A DNA stretch of 6,771 bases from Bacteroidales bacterium UBA1179 (GTDB taxonomy: Bacteria; Bacteroidota; Bacteroidia; Bacteroidales; Bacteroidaceae): contig DBYT01000020.1 of NCBI GenBank assembly GCA_002309915.1, positions 2,145 to 8,915 on the forward strand, in the 5' to 3' direction. The notes under the pieces were generated by a model. The model was not told the DNA's origin. It saw nothing but the letters and a program-made list of their open reading frames with translations, and searched no databases. The position numbers were made by a program, and so were the translations under genes. Positions 1-6,513 of the stretch are shown in pieces (within the stretch, counting starts at the first letter, position 1; each line of letters begins with the position of its first letter).

Positions 1-120
1 GTCAATTATCTTGACTCGACCGATAACCGCGGCAGCATACTGGTATTGAGCGGTACGGAACTTATGCGCTATCACCGGAAGGCACTCCCGGATACCGTGA
101 CTATAACAATCTCAGATTAA
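1..120 (+). CDS. C-terminal end of an unidentified protein (5' truncated by window edge)
   Basis: Frame 1 is open from the first base to a TAA at 118-120 and gives the last 39 residues of a protein ending in DTVTITISD. The start lies outside the window. The tail has alternating hydrophobic and polar residues (SILVLSG, TVTITIS), which suggests beta strands, but I recognise no family and propose no function. It is taken as real because the frame stays open to the edge and stops exactly where the convergent RNA methyltransferase gene ends, overlapping it by 9 bp, a common arrangement for tail-to-tail genes. No hairpin terminator is seen after it, so its transcript may run antisense into the methyltransferase gene. 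A 117-nt open frame could also occur by chance. Confidence 0.55.
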   Translation, partial: VNYLDSTDNRGSILVLSGTELMRYHRKALPDTVTITISD

Positions 121-870
121 TCTCCTTCTGAATTCCGAGCAGACTATTGCAGTCGCAATAGCAACATTAAGAGACTCCGATGTGGCGGCTCCTGCAGGCC
201 AGTTGGGTATGTAGAGACGGCGGCTTACGGTCTTGCCTACCTCTTTGCTGATGCCGTTTCCCTCATTTCCCATTATTATCACGCCATTGCCGGACAACTG
301 GGTGTCATAGATGGTATCGCCGTCCAGGAATGTACCGTAAACCGGAACTGACTGCGGTAGGACTGACAACTCACTGATCAGGTCTGTGTAGTGAATTCTG
401 ACTCTCGACAGGGCTCCCATGGTGGCCTGTACGGCCTTGGGGTTGAAGATATCGGCTGTGCCCTTGGAGCAGAATATGTCCTTTATTCCGAACCAGTCGG
501 CTATTCTGGTTATCGTGCCCAGGTTGCCGGGATCCTGGACATCGTCCAATGCCAGAACCAGGTTCTTCAGGGCCGCCTCTTTTACAGTCGCTTTGTCATC
601 GGGCATGCAGAACACAGCCAGCACATCCTGCGGTGAACGGAGCAGGCTGGCGCGTTTCAGCTCATCGGCCGTCACGGCCTCAATGCGGTCTGCAGGGATT
701 CTTCCGTGACTGCCCAGCCATTCGTCGGTTGCTATCAGGAGAACGCACCTGAATACGCCCAGCAGTTCGCCCACCAGCTTGTGTCCTTCGGCAACAAAAA
801 GCCTCTTCTCGTCACGGAACTTCTTAAGTTCCAGACTCTTGATGTTCTTTATGTCATTCTTGCTGAGCAT
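112..870 (-). CDS. TrmH/SpoU-family RNA 2'-O-ribose methyltransferase (RlmB/TsnR-like)
   Basis: Predicted SAM-dependent cytoplasmic enzyme that methylates a ribose 2'-OH in rRNA or tRNA. All three SPOUT-class SpoU motifs are present: motif 1 around residues 108-122 (DDVQDPGNLGTITR, with N116 and catalytic-type R122), motif 2 at 198-208 (IIMGNEGNGIS, with E203), and motif 3 at 221-237 (IPNWPAGAATSESLNVA, with the S-x-S-L-N signature and N235). These form the trefoil-knot SAM site. Residues 1-90 match the N-terminal substrate-binding domain of this family (KKFRDEKRLFVAEGHKLV near residues 16-33). The length of 252 residues is normal for two-domain members. The ATG at 868-870 is the natural start because the family's N-terminal motif begins just after it. 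The target nucleotide cannot be read from sequence; the closest named relatives modify 23S rRNA. It is transcribed divergently from tamL, 101 bp away. Confidence 0.93.
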   Translation of the reverse strand: MLSKNDIKNIKSLELKKFRDEKRLFVAEGHKLVGELLGVFRCVLLIATDEWLGSHGRIPADRIEAVTADELKRASLLRSPQDVLAVFCMPDDKATVKEAALKNLVLALDDVQDPGNLGTITRIADWFGIKDIFCSKGTADIFNPKAVQATMGALSRVRIHYTDLISELSVLPQSVPVYGTFLDGDTIYDTQLSGNGVIIMGNEGNGISKEVGKTVSRRLYIPNWPAGAATSESLNVAIATAIVCSEFRRRLI

Positions 871-890
871 GCGCGGAATTTTGGTTGGTG

Positions 891-898
891 TAAAGATA
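891..898 (-). promoter_or_regulatory. Possible -7 box for the RNA methyltransferase gene
   Basis: The minus strand reads TATCTTTA here, seven of eight bases of the Bacteroidales -7 consensus TAnnTTTG, and would give a leader of roughly 15 nt before the ATG at 870. No convincing -33 TTTG lies about 19 nt further upstream, so the call is weak. It sits back-to-back with the better tamL promoter. Confidence 0.25.
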
Positions 899-918
899 GT
901 TATTTTTCAAATCTGCTC

Positions 919-949
919 TTTGATACCATGTCTGATTTCTGTATCTTTG
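919..949 (+). promoter_or_regulatory. Bacteroidales-type promoter of tamL
   Basis: TTTG at 919-922 (-33 box), a 19-nt spacer, then TATCTTTG at 942-949, an exact match to the -7 consensus TAnnTTTG. Transcription would start near 953-958, leaving a leader of only about 15-20 nt before the ATG at 972. The same 19-nt spacing recurs in the tRNA promoter at 4262-4292, which supports both calls. Confidence 0.75.
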
Positions 950-971
950 AAAACTTTATGGTATACTCAAA

Positions 972-3254
972 ATGGGCAGGAGAATAATACATAGTCTTAT
1001 GACGGCGGCCGCAGTCCTGTGGCTGGTATCCTGCTCTGTCTACAAGTATGTACCTGAGGGTCAGCACCTGCTCAACAAGATAGAGGTCACTACCGATGAG
1101 AAAGGCGTTCAGGATGTATCCAGATTCAAGAATCTTTCCTATCAGACCCCCAATTCCCGCTGGTTCGGACTGTTCCGTTTCCCGCTCAGGTTCTACTCTC
1201 TGACCCGTACCAAATCCGGTGAGGCACCGGTGCTGTATGATCCGTTGCTGTCAGAGGCTACCTGCGTTGACATGAAACGCTCCCTGATGAATTCCGGCTA
1301 TCTGAATGCTCAGGTGACATATGACTCCAAAAACAGGATACGTCCCAAAACTACTGTCCGTTACCATCTGCATCCGGGTAAGATGTTCGTGGTGGACAGC
1401 GTTAGGGTAACCATACAGGACCAGGAGATAAACCGTATCTTCCAGGAGCACAAGGATGAGACCCTTCTGGTGCCCGGAATCAATCTTGACGCTTCCATCC
1501 TGGACGATGAACGCACCCGCATCGTCAATCTGGTACGCCGCTATGGTTACTATGGATTCAACAGGGATTTCGTATCCTTTGTGGCCGATACCGCCAAGGG
1601 CAGTGACAAGGTGGGCCTTAGGATGATTGTGGCGGCCGAAAGCACAGATGATGACGGTACGGTCCATCCGCACAGACAGTATACCATATCCTCAATAGAT
1701 TATGTGCTGTCTGACAAGAACGGAAACCTTCCGGATTCGATAGCCAGTTCCATCGAGAGTTACAACGGCTTTTCCCTGATGTATCCCGGCAACAGCCGCA
1801 AGCCTATGCTGCGTCCCAAGATCATCGATATACATTCGTTCCTCAGGGAGGGTATGACATATAACTCGGATTCCATATCCAAGACCTATTCGTCACTGTC
1901 ACGTCTGGGTATGCTCCGCTATTCCGATATCAACCTTAATGTCGTTCCCGGCAGTGACAATCTTCTCAGTGCCAACGTGCTGTTGATGAGCCTGCCCAAA
2001 CATTCGTTCTCATTCGAGGTGGAGGGTACGAATACGGCCGGTGACCTGGGTGCAGCCGCATCCCTGTCATTCACTGACCGCAACCTGTTCCGCGGATCGG
2101 AGCAGTTTACCGTTAAACTGCGCGGAGCCTACGAGTCCATTTCGAATCTCCCGGGTTATACGGGTGATACCTATCTGGAATACGGTCTGGAGGCTAACCT
2201 GGATTTCCCTGAATTCCTGATGCCTTTCCTGTCACAGGAACAGCAGCGCCGCAGCCAGGCGACATCACGTTTCAGCTTCAAGGTCAATGCCCAGCTCCGC
2301 CCTGAGTTCCAGAAGACCATCTTCTCGGCCGGTTGGAGTTACCGTTGGGGTGACACATGGCAGAAAGCCCACCAGTTTGACGTGCTGGACCTGAACTATC
2401 TGGTGGTGCCCTGGATATCGGACTACTTCAGGTCCGAGTATCTGGATCAGGTGCATTCGGCCAGATCAATACTGAAGTACAACTATGAGGACCTGCTTAT
2501 AACCAAGATCGGTTACACTTTCTACTATTCAAATGCCAGAATCAACTCGGTCGTACCGTTCCAGTATTCGGTCCGTATAGGTGTTGAGACATCGGGCAAT
2601 ATGCTCAGTCTGGTAGCCAAGCCGCTGGGATTTGAGCAGAATGCAGCCGGACAGAGCAAGGTGTTCGGCGTGGCGTTCGCCCAGTATGCCAAGCAGGATT
2701 TCTCATTCACGGCCAACTGGCGTCTGGACCGTATGAACAATTTCGTGGCTCATGCTGAATGGGGTATAGCCATTCCTTACGGCAACTCCACCAGTCTGCC
2801 TTTTGAAAAACGTTACTTTGCCGGCGGTGCCAACAGCGTCCGCGGATGGGCGGTACGTGAACTGGGTCCCGGTACATACAAAGGTGCCGACAAGACAATC
2901 GATTATATCAAACAGTCCGGTGATATCAAACTGGGCGCAAGTCTGGAATACCGCTCAAAACTGTTCTGGAAGATTAACGGTGCGGCATTCGTTGACGCCG
3001 GTAACATATGGACAATACGCGAATATGCCGAACAGCCGGGAGGCTTGTTCGAATTTGATTCTTTTTATAAACAGATAGCCGTCTCTTACGGATTCGGACT
3101 CCGTTTTGATTTCGGATTCCTGGTATTGAGACTTGACGGAGGTATGAAGGCTTACAATCCTTCGGGACGTACCATGTACCGCAGGTTGCCTCTGATACAT
3201 CCCAATTTCAGCCGTGACTTTGCATTCCATCTGGCTGTGGGCTATCCTTTCTAA
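972..3254 (+). CDS. tamL: Lipidated Omp85/TamA-like outer-membrane protein (TamL)
   Basis: This 760-residue Omp85-superfamily protein probably inserts or translocates proteins (possibly with a TamB partner) at the outer membrane. Residues 1-20 are a lipoprotein signal peptide with arginines at 3-4 and the lipobox LVSC; C21 would be lipidated, the feature that separates Bacteroidota TamL from proteobacterial TamA. The mature N-terminus (SVYKYVPEGQHLLNKIEV) is typical of TamL. Periplasmic POTRA-like segments run roughly over 32-137, 138-222 and 235-335. From about 345 the sequence is a beta barrel of alternating residues, with the conserved VRGW motif of loop 6 at 623-626 (after FAGGANS) and a terminal aromatic (AVGYPF). 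The start at 972 is preferred to the ATG at 999 because only it gives a positively charged signal-peptide n-region. Own promoter at 919-949; walJ follows after 48 bp. No tamB lies in the window. BamA is less likely: the lipobox and the divergent POTRA region favour TamL. Confidence 0.9.
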   Translation: MGRRIIHSLMTAAAVLWLVSCSVYKYVPEGQHLLNKIEVTTDEKGVQDVSRFKNLSYQTPNSRWFGLFRFPLRFYSLTRTKSGEAPVLYDPLLSEATCVDMKRSLMNSGYLNAQVTYDSKNRIRPKTTVRYHLHPGKMFVVDSVRVTIQDQEINRIFQEHKDETLLVPGINLDASILDDERTRIVNLVRRYGYYGFNRDFVSFVADTAKGSDKVGLRMIVAAESTDDDGTVHPHRQYTISSIDYVLSDKNGNLPDSIASSIESYNGFSLMYPGNSRKPMLRPKIIDIHSFLREGMTYNSDSISKTYSSLSRLGMLRYSDINLNVVPGSDNLLSANVLLMSLPKHSFSFEVEGTNTAGDLGAAASLSFTDRNLFRGSEQFTVKLRGAYESISNLPGYTGDTYLEYGLEANLDFPEFLMPFLSQEQQRRSQATSRFSFKVNAQLRPEFQKTIFSAGWSYRWGDTWQKAHQFDVLDLNYLVVPWISDYFRSEYLDQVHSARSILKYNYEDLLITKIGYTFYYSNARINSVVPFQYSVRIGVETSGNMLSLVAKPLGFEQNAAGQSKVFGVAFAQYAKQDFSFTANWRLDRMNNFVAHAEWGIAIPYGNSTSLPFEKRYFAGGANSVRGWAVRELGPGTYKGADKTIDYIKQSGDIKLGASLEYRSKLFWKINGAAFVDAGNIWTIREYAEQPGGLFEFDSFYKQIAVSYGFGLRFDFGFLVLRLDGGMKAYNPSGRTMYRRLPLIHPNFSRDFAFHLAVGYPF

Positions 3255-3302
3255 ACCGTTTAAGACACATGAATATGAAAAAGGAAATAAGACAACATAA
3301 AA

Positions 3303-4106
3303 ATGAAGATTTACTTTATGAGTTTGTCAAGTGGAAGCAGCGGAAACTGCTACTATCTTGGCACAGACGAACATGCAATCCTGATTGACGCCGGCATACC
3401 GGTAAAACAGATCAAAGGACATCTCAAGGATGCAGGTGTTCCGTTTGAGAGGATCATGGCAGTATTTGTGACTCATGATCACGCTGACCATATCAAGGCT
3501 CTCGGCAATCTGGGTGAGAAGTGTGCAATCCCTGTTTACGCCACACGTGAGACCCATGAGGGTATTAACAACAACTACTGCATGACAGAGAAACTGTCCA
3601 GTTGCGTGCGCTTTGTGGAGAAGGAGGTACCATTCAGTTTCCACGAGTTTACCATAACGCCGTTTGAGGTCCCTCATGACGGAACCGATAACGTAGGCTA
3701 TCGTGTTGAGGTTGACGGTAAGGTGTTCTGCTTTGTCACTGACCTTGGTCATATTACTGAAACGGCTTCAAAGTATATCCTGCAGGCCAATTACCTTATC
3801 ATGGAGGCTAACTATGACGAGGACATGCTCCGTATGGGCAATTATCCTCAGTTCCTTAAGGACCGTATCACAAGTCCTCAGGGGCATCTGAGCAACAAGA
3901 CCACAGCCAAGTTCCTGGCTGAGAACATCCACCCCGACCTCAAGAACATCTGGCTCTGCCACCTGAGCGGCGAGAACAACCATCCCGAAATAGCCTACAA
4001 AACCGTAGAATACGAACTCCGAGGAGTAGGGGTGATTCCCGGCAAAGACGTCCAGCTCTGTGCGCTAAAGCGCACCACGCCCAGTGAATTGTATATATTT
4101 GAATAG
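3303..4106 (+). CDS. walJ: WalJ/YycJ-family MBL-fold hydrolase (probable DNA exonuclease)
   Basis: This 267-residue cytoplasmic metallo-beta-lactamase-fold protein has no signal peptide. It opens with the YycJ/WalJ hallmark LSSGSSGNCYYL (residues 8-19) and ILIDAG. The metal site is visible: THDHADH at 57-63 (H58, H60, D62, H63), H125 in VPHDGTDNVGY, D147 in FVTDLGH, and H220 in LCHLSGENNHPE. Length and motif order match the family. Relatives have been characterised as 5'-3' double-stranded DNA exonucleases and, in Firmicutes, sit next to the WalRK genes; here there is no such two-component system, so the repair or replication role is inferred from family only. The ATG at 3303 places the hallmark motif at the normal distance from the N-terminus. 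A weak purine stretch (AAGGAA, 3281-3286) precedes it. It lies 48 bp after tamL with no clear promoter or terminator between, so co-transcription is likely. It ends at TAG, 23 nt before the shared terminator. Confidence 0.92.
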   Translation: MKIYFMSLSSGSSGNCYYLGTDEHAILIDAGIPVKQIKGHLKDAGVPFERIMAVFVTHDHADHIKALGNLGEKCAIPVYATRETHEGINNNYCMTEKLSSCVRFVEKEVPFSFHEFTITPFEVPHDGTDNVGYRVEVDGKVFCFVTDLGHITETASKYILQANYLIMEANYDEDMLRMGNYPQFLKDRITSPQGHLSNKTTAKFLAENIHPDLKNIWLCHLSGENNHPEIAYKTVEYELRGVGVIPGKDVQLCALKRTTPSELYIFE

Positions 4107-4111
4107 GAACG

Positions 4112-4181
4112 CGAATCCCTGTCGTGAACAAAAAAAGGAGGCCGAAACGGTCTCCTTTTTTTGTACGCGATCAGGGATTCG
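4112..4181. repeat. 70-bp near-perfect palindrome including the tRNA-Lys 3' end and the shared terminator
   Basis: Left arm 4112-4144 and right arm 4148-4181 pair almost throughout around an AAA centre. From the outside in: CGAATCCCTG (4112-4121) pairs with CAGGGATTCG (4172-4181); TCG pairs with CGA (4168-4170) with T4171 bulged; then a T-G wobble, a G-C pair, one A/A mismatch, two pairs, A7 with T7, GGAG with CTCC, a G-T wobble, and CCG with CGG. I count about 32 pairs, one mismatch and one bulge. The right outer arm is the T-arm and acceptor 3' strand of the tRNA gene; the left outer arm is a mirrored, slightly degenerate copy starting 6 bp after the walJ stop. Confidence 0.85.
4130..4162. 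terminator. Bidirectional intrinsic terminator shared by walJ and tRNA-Lys
   Basis: A7-GGAGGCCG (4130-4144), an AAA loop, and CGGTCTCC-T7 (4148-4162) form a stem of up to 15 pairs with a T run at the 3' side on each strand. Reading plus it ends walJ (stop at 4106); reading minus it ends the tRNA-Lys gene, whose last templated base (4164) is only one base from the stem. Confidence 0.9.
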
Positions 4182-4236
4182 AACCCTGGACCCATTGATT
4201 AAGAGTCAATTGCTCTACCAACTGAGCTAATCGCGC
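4164..4236 (-). tRNA. trnK: tRNA-Lys (anticodon CUU)
   Basis: The minus strand folds into a full 73-nt cloverleaf. The acceptor stem is GCGCGAT with ATCGCGT, seven pairs with a G-U at position 1:72. The D arm is GCTC-AGTTGGTA-GAGC, the anticodon stem is ATTGA with TCAAT, and the loop is CTCTTAA. The T arm is CAGGG-TTCGAAT-CCCTG. With T33 preceding it, the anticodon is CTT, reading AAG (lysine). The discriminator base is A (4164). The 3' CCA is not encoded (the next bases are C-A-A), so it must be added by CCA-transferase. Its own promoter lies at 4262-4292, leaving a leader of about 20 nt for RNase P removal. The terminator begins almost directly after the 3' end. Confidence 0.97.
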
Positions 4237-4261
4237 ATCACTGCTTTCTCGTAAAGCGTTG

Positions 4262-4292
4262 CAAAGGTACTCCTTTTTGTCGGTACTCCAAA
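4262..4292 (-). promoter_or_regulatory. Bacteroidales-type promoter of tRNA-Lys
   Basis: On the minus strand, TTTG (complement of 4289-4292) is followed after 19 nt by TACCTTTG (complement of 4262-4269), an exact match to TAnnTTTG. The predicted start is around 4253-4258, about 20 nt before the tRNA 5' end at 4236. The site falls after the terminator of the FAS1 gene, so the tRNA has an independent promoter. Confidence 0.75.
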
Positions 4293-4313
4293 ATGAATTG
4301 GCTACTTTTTTAC

Positions 4314-4350
4314 AAAAAAAATAGCTCCGATGAAAAACACCGGAGCTATT
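4314..4350 (-). terminator. Intrinsic terminator of the FAS1 lipoprotein gene
   Basis: Read on the minus strand, a perfect 10-bp stem AATAGCTCCG/CGGAGCTATT (arms at 4341-4350 and 4320-4329) with an 11-nt loop is followed by an uninterrupted T run (complement of the A run from 4314). It lies 17 nt after the TAA of the FAS1 gene and separates that gene from the downstream tRNA promoter. Confidence 0.85.
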
Positions 4351-4367
4351 CAATGTGTATGAGCTAA

Positions 4368-6446
4368 TTAGTGCTTGTCCTCATCTACATCATAAACTGA
4401 TTTCGGAACCAATTCGATATAGTCAAACAGGAACTCAGCCTTATTGTCAGACAGCAACTGCTTGAATCGGATATAATAATCAGTATTGCTTGTCATGTAT
4501 TCTGTAGCCAGAATCAGACGACCCATAGTGTCTACATTACGATGCAGCTTATGTTCACTGCCGGCTGTCTGCTGTGCATCGGAACCCTTCATCCAACCGC
4601 GGTTCTTCATTGACTTGTCCAATGCCTCGATAGCATCATCTTCAAGTTCGCTGTCCTTTATCCAGCCGATAACGGGGTCGGTCAGCTTGACTCGAAGATC
4701 GATAGGCAGACCCAGGGGCTTCCAGTCTGTACGCTGTACCTCTTGTCCGTAGGGGAGGGCGGCAAAATATGTCTGAATAATACCGCAAAGGTCATTTGAA
4801 CGATATGACAATCTGAGCTGCCATGTACCGCTATGCGGAACAGGCGGGAGTTTTACATACATGTCAAACTGTCCCTCGATATCTATACCGTCGCCCTCAT
4901 ATGCATAACTACTGGAGACCGTCGGGGCTCGCACAGACAATGTGTAACCGGCGTTGTAAGAAACAAAGTTCTTGGGATCTTTGAATCCTGTTCCTATCTT
5001 GTTGTTGTCGTTACCTAATTTCTGACGTCCGCCTGATGTTATGAAATCAGGAGATATGGTTGTGCAGTCAATTCTGATACGACGGTCGAGTACGTTTTCT
5101 CTGACATTCTGGTCATAAACAAGAATGTCATCAACATAATAGTAGTTTCCGTTGTATGAGACGTTTTCTTTGACTCCCATTTCTTCTCGAGTCAGGATCT
5201 TGGCGCCCCTTACTTTGGGACCGTTGAATGCCAGTGATCCGTTACCGGGCTCCTTGATTCCGGGACCGGGAACCTGATAGATGTTACTGTTGATGTAGAT
5301 GTTCTTCTCATCGCGGGTGTTGTTGTTGAGTTTTGAACAGATTCTCATCAAGCTCTTTGGCAGGAGAGTCTCGAAGTAGTCTTCCGGGTATGTAACCTTG
5401 GCATTATAAGTTTCAACAATATCACCTCGGCCATTGATAGTGGAAGTGTTAAGGAAGAACGGCAGAATGTGATACGACATGAACTTATAAAGCGGGTTGT
5501 TGGGATTCCTGTAATTATTCAGGATGGAATCCACATCGTTATAATCTGTGTATATGGTCTTGGCATAGTTGAACATTTCTTCCAGAGTGGTTATTCCATA
5601 ACGGGCGAATACAGCATCCGTGGGAACCAACAGCGTATAATTGGTCTGCTTTTTCTTCCAGTAGAAGACAGTGTAATTGTTACCGGCAGATTTCAGCGCA
5701 ACACCTGTACCTCCCTCTATGGAATCATCGCCTATCTTATAACTCAAATCATACCACTCGCTCAGAACTCGTTGGAGACCGCACTCCTTTAGACCCTGGC
5801 TGAACAACTTTGTCTTGGGGTCCTTGTCAACCAGATCAAAGACATAATTGCCGCGGAAATTGATGCAACGGTCAACGTAGTGAACAACGCCGTTCTCGCA
5901 AGAGTCATCCTTGAAAGTGATCTTGGCGTTGTTGATCCATCTTTGAAGCTCTACGGCCGAATCTCCTAACTGCTCGACAATGGTGGAGTCGAAAGAAATC
6001 TGCAGAATACGGTCGTTCAGATTGACCTTGGGCAGATACGGAGGTGTGATATCCTCCATGAAACATGTGTAGTCAAGCAGATGTGTCCATGCCAAGGTAT
6101 CGCAATCCTCCTTTGGAAGATCATCCACACAAGTGTAGGTTACATCTTTGCCAAGTTTGTGGGCAAATGCCTCACGCTCTTTGACATAATCAGCCATGGC
6201 TGCGTTGTCAGGAGCAAAACAGGTGTTATCACCGTAAGTTACCAGTGTAGTCCACAGCCCGGATCTCTCAAGGATTCGGACAAATTCACTGTATTCAGGC
6301 TTTGAGGAAAGTGCGGAGCCTACAGTCTGACCGGTGAACGTGTAATACGTGCCGGGATGTTGTTCCTCCCAGCAACTTGACAAAGAGAATGAAGCGAGTG
6401 CAAACGCAATTAATGAACAAAGGACTAGAGTTCTTGATTTTCTCAT
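4368..6446 (-). CDS. Surface-type lipoprotein with two fasciclin (FAS1) domains and a beta-rich C-terminal module
   Basis: This 692-residue predicted outer-membrane lipoprotein has a basic n-region (RKSR), a hydrophobic core and the lipobox LSSC; C25 would be lipidated. The following WEEQH is acidic at +2 and +3, as is often seen in surface-exported Bacteroidota lipoproteins (inference). FAS1 domain 1 spans about 38-196: TCFAPDNAAM at 75-84 (H1-like) and NGVVHYVDRCI at 185-195 (H2-like). FAS1 domain 2 spans about 210-445: TLLVPTDAVF at 271-280, the YHILPFF motif at 325-331, and NGNYYYVDDILVYD at 432-445, with a long insertion around 335-430. Residues 446-692 form a third region rich in beta-type segments (DMYVKLPP, GTWQLRLSYRS) ending in FDYIELVPKSVYD. 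Similar C-terminal regions occur in Bacteroidales FAS1 proteins near SusC/SusD loci. FAS1 domains mediate adhesion or ligand binding; no enzyme motif is seen. It lies 67 bp after uxaC on the same strand, hinting at a role in uronate-containing glycan use. The ATG at 6446 begins the signal peptide directly. Confidence 0.85.
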   Translation of the reverse strand: MRKSRTLVLCSLIAFALASFSLSSCWEEQHPGTYYTFTGQTVGSALSSKPEYSEFVRILERSGLWTTLVTYGDNTCFAPDNAAMADYVKEREAFAHKLGKDVTYTCVDDLPKEDCDTLAWTHLLDYTCFMEDITPPYLPKVNLNDRILQISFDSTIVEQLGDSAVELQRWINNAKITFKDDSCENGVVHYVDRCINFRGNYVFDLVDKDPKTKLFSQGLKECGLQRVLSEWYDLSYKIGDDSIEGGTGVALKSAGNNYTVFYWKKKQTNYTLLVPTDAVFARYGITTLEEMFNYAKTIYTDYNDVDSILNNYRNPNNPLYKFMSYHILPFFLNTSTINGRGDIVETYNAKVTYPEDYFETLLPKSLMRICSKLNNNTRDEKNIYINSNIYQVPGPGIKEPGNGSLAFNGPKVRGAKILTREEMGVKENVSYNGNYYYVDDILVYDQNVRENVLDRRIRIDCTTISPDFITSGGRQKLGNDNNKIGTGFKDPKNFVSYNAGYTLSVRAPTVSSSYAYEGDGIDIEGQFDMYVKLPPVPHSGTWQLRLSYRSNDLCGIIQTYFAALPYGQEVQRTDWKPLGLPIDLRVKLTDPVIGWIKDSELEDDAIEALDKSMKNRGWMKGSDAQQTAGSEHKLHRNVDTMGRLILATEYMTSNTDYYIRFKQLLSDNKAEFLFDYIELVPKSVYDVDEDKH

Positions 6447-6496
6447 ACAGCTAGCATTAAATACTTATTAATAATAAAAGTATATTAGGTTGGGTA

Positions 6497-6504
6497 CAAA
6501 GTTA
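6497..6504 (-). promoter_or_regulatory. Possible -7 box for the FAS1 lipoprotein gene
   Basis: The minus strand reads TAACTTTG, an exact match to TAnnTTTG, between uxaC and the FAS1 gene. A start near 6490 would give an AT-rich leader of about 45 nt containing a small inverted repeat (ATACTT 6461-6466 with AAGTAT 6478-6483). The -33 position falls within the last codons of uxaC and is poor (TTTA at best), so read-through from uxaC may also contribute. Confidence 0.4.
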
Positions 6505-6513
6505 AAAGGTTCT

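Noticed and set aside
391..994. Several overlapping plus-strand reading frames opposite the methyltransferase gene
   Set aside because: They lie antisense to a gene with three clear SpoU motifs, have low-complexity or motif-free translations, and overlap one another.
999..3254. Alternative tamL start at the ATG 27 bp downstream
   Set aside because: It would give a signal peptide with no positive charge before the hydrophobic core; the upstream ATG provides two arginines.
3269..3388. 39-codon reading frame starting MNMKKEIRQHK between tamL and walJ
   Set aside because: It overlaps the first 86 bp of walJ in another frame, and its downstream codons look like a frame-shifted reading of the WalJ hallmark region. 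No separate signal supports it.
4112..4181. tRNA-associated attachment site left by an integrative element
   Set aside because: An att duplication would be a direct repeat of the tRNA 3' end. Here the copy is inverted relative to the tRNA, and no integrase or mobile gene is present.
4171..4353. 60-codon minus-strand frame across the tRNA-Lys region
   Set aside because: It reads through the tRNA gene, its promoter and part of the FAS1 terminator hairpin, so it is non-coding.
4486..6305. Plus-strand frames inside the FAS1 gene (for example 5469-5792)
   Set aside because: They are shadows on the opposite strand of a continuous 692-residue gene with clear domain motifs, and have no recognisable family features.
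6447..6513. Riboswitch or attenuator in the leader of the FAS1 gene
   Set aside because: The leader is only about 45 nt, AT-rich, with a weak 6-bp inverted repeat; nothing resembles a known riboswitch.
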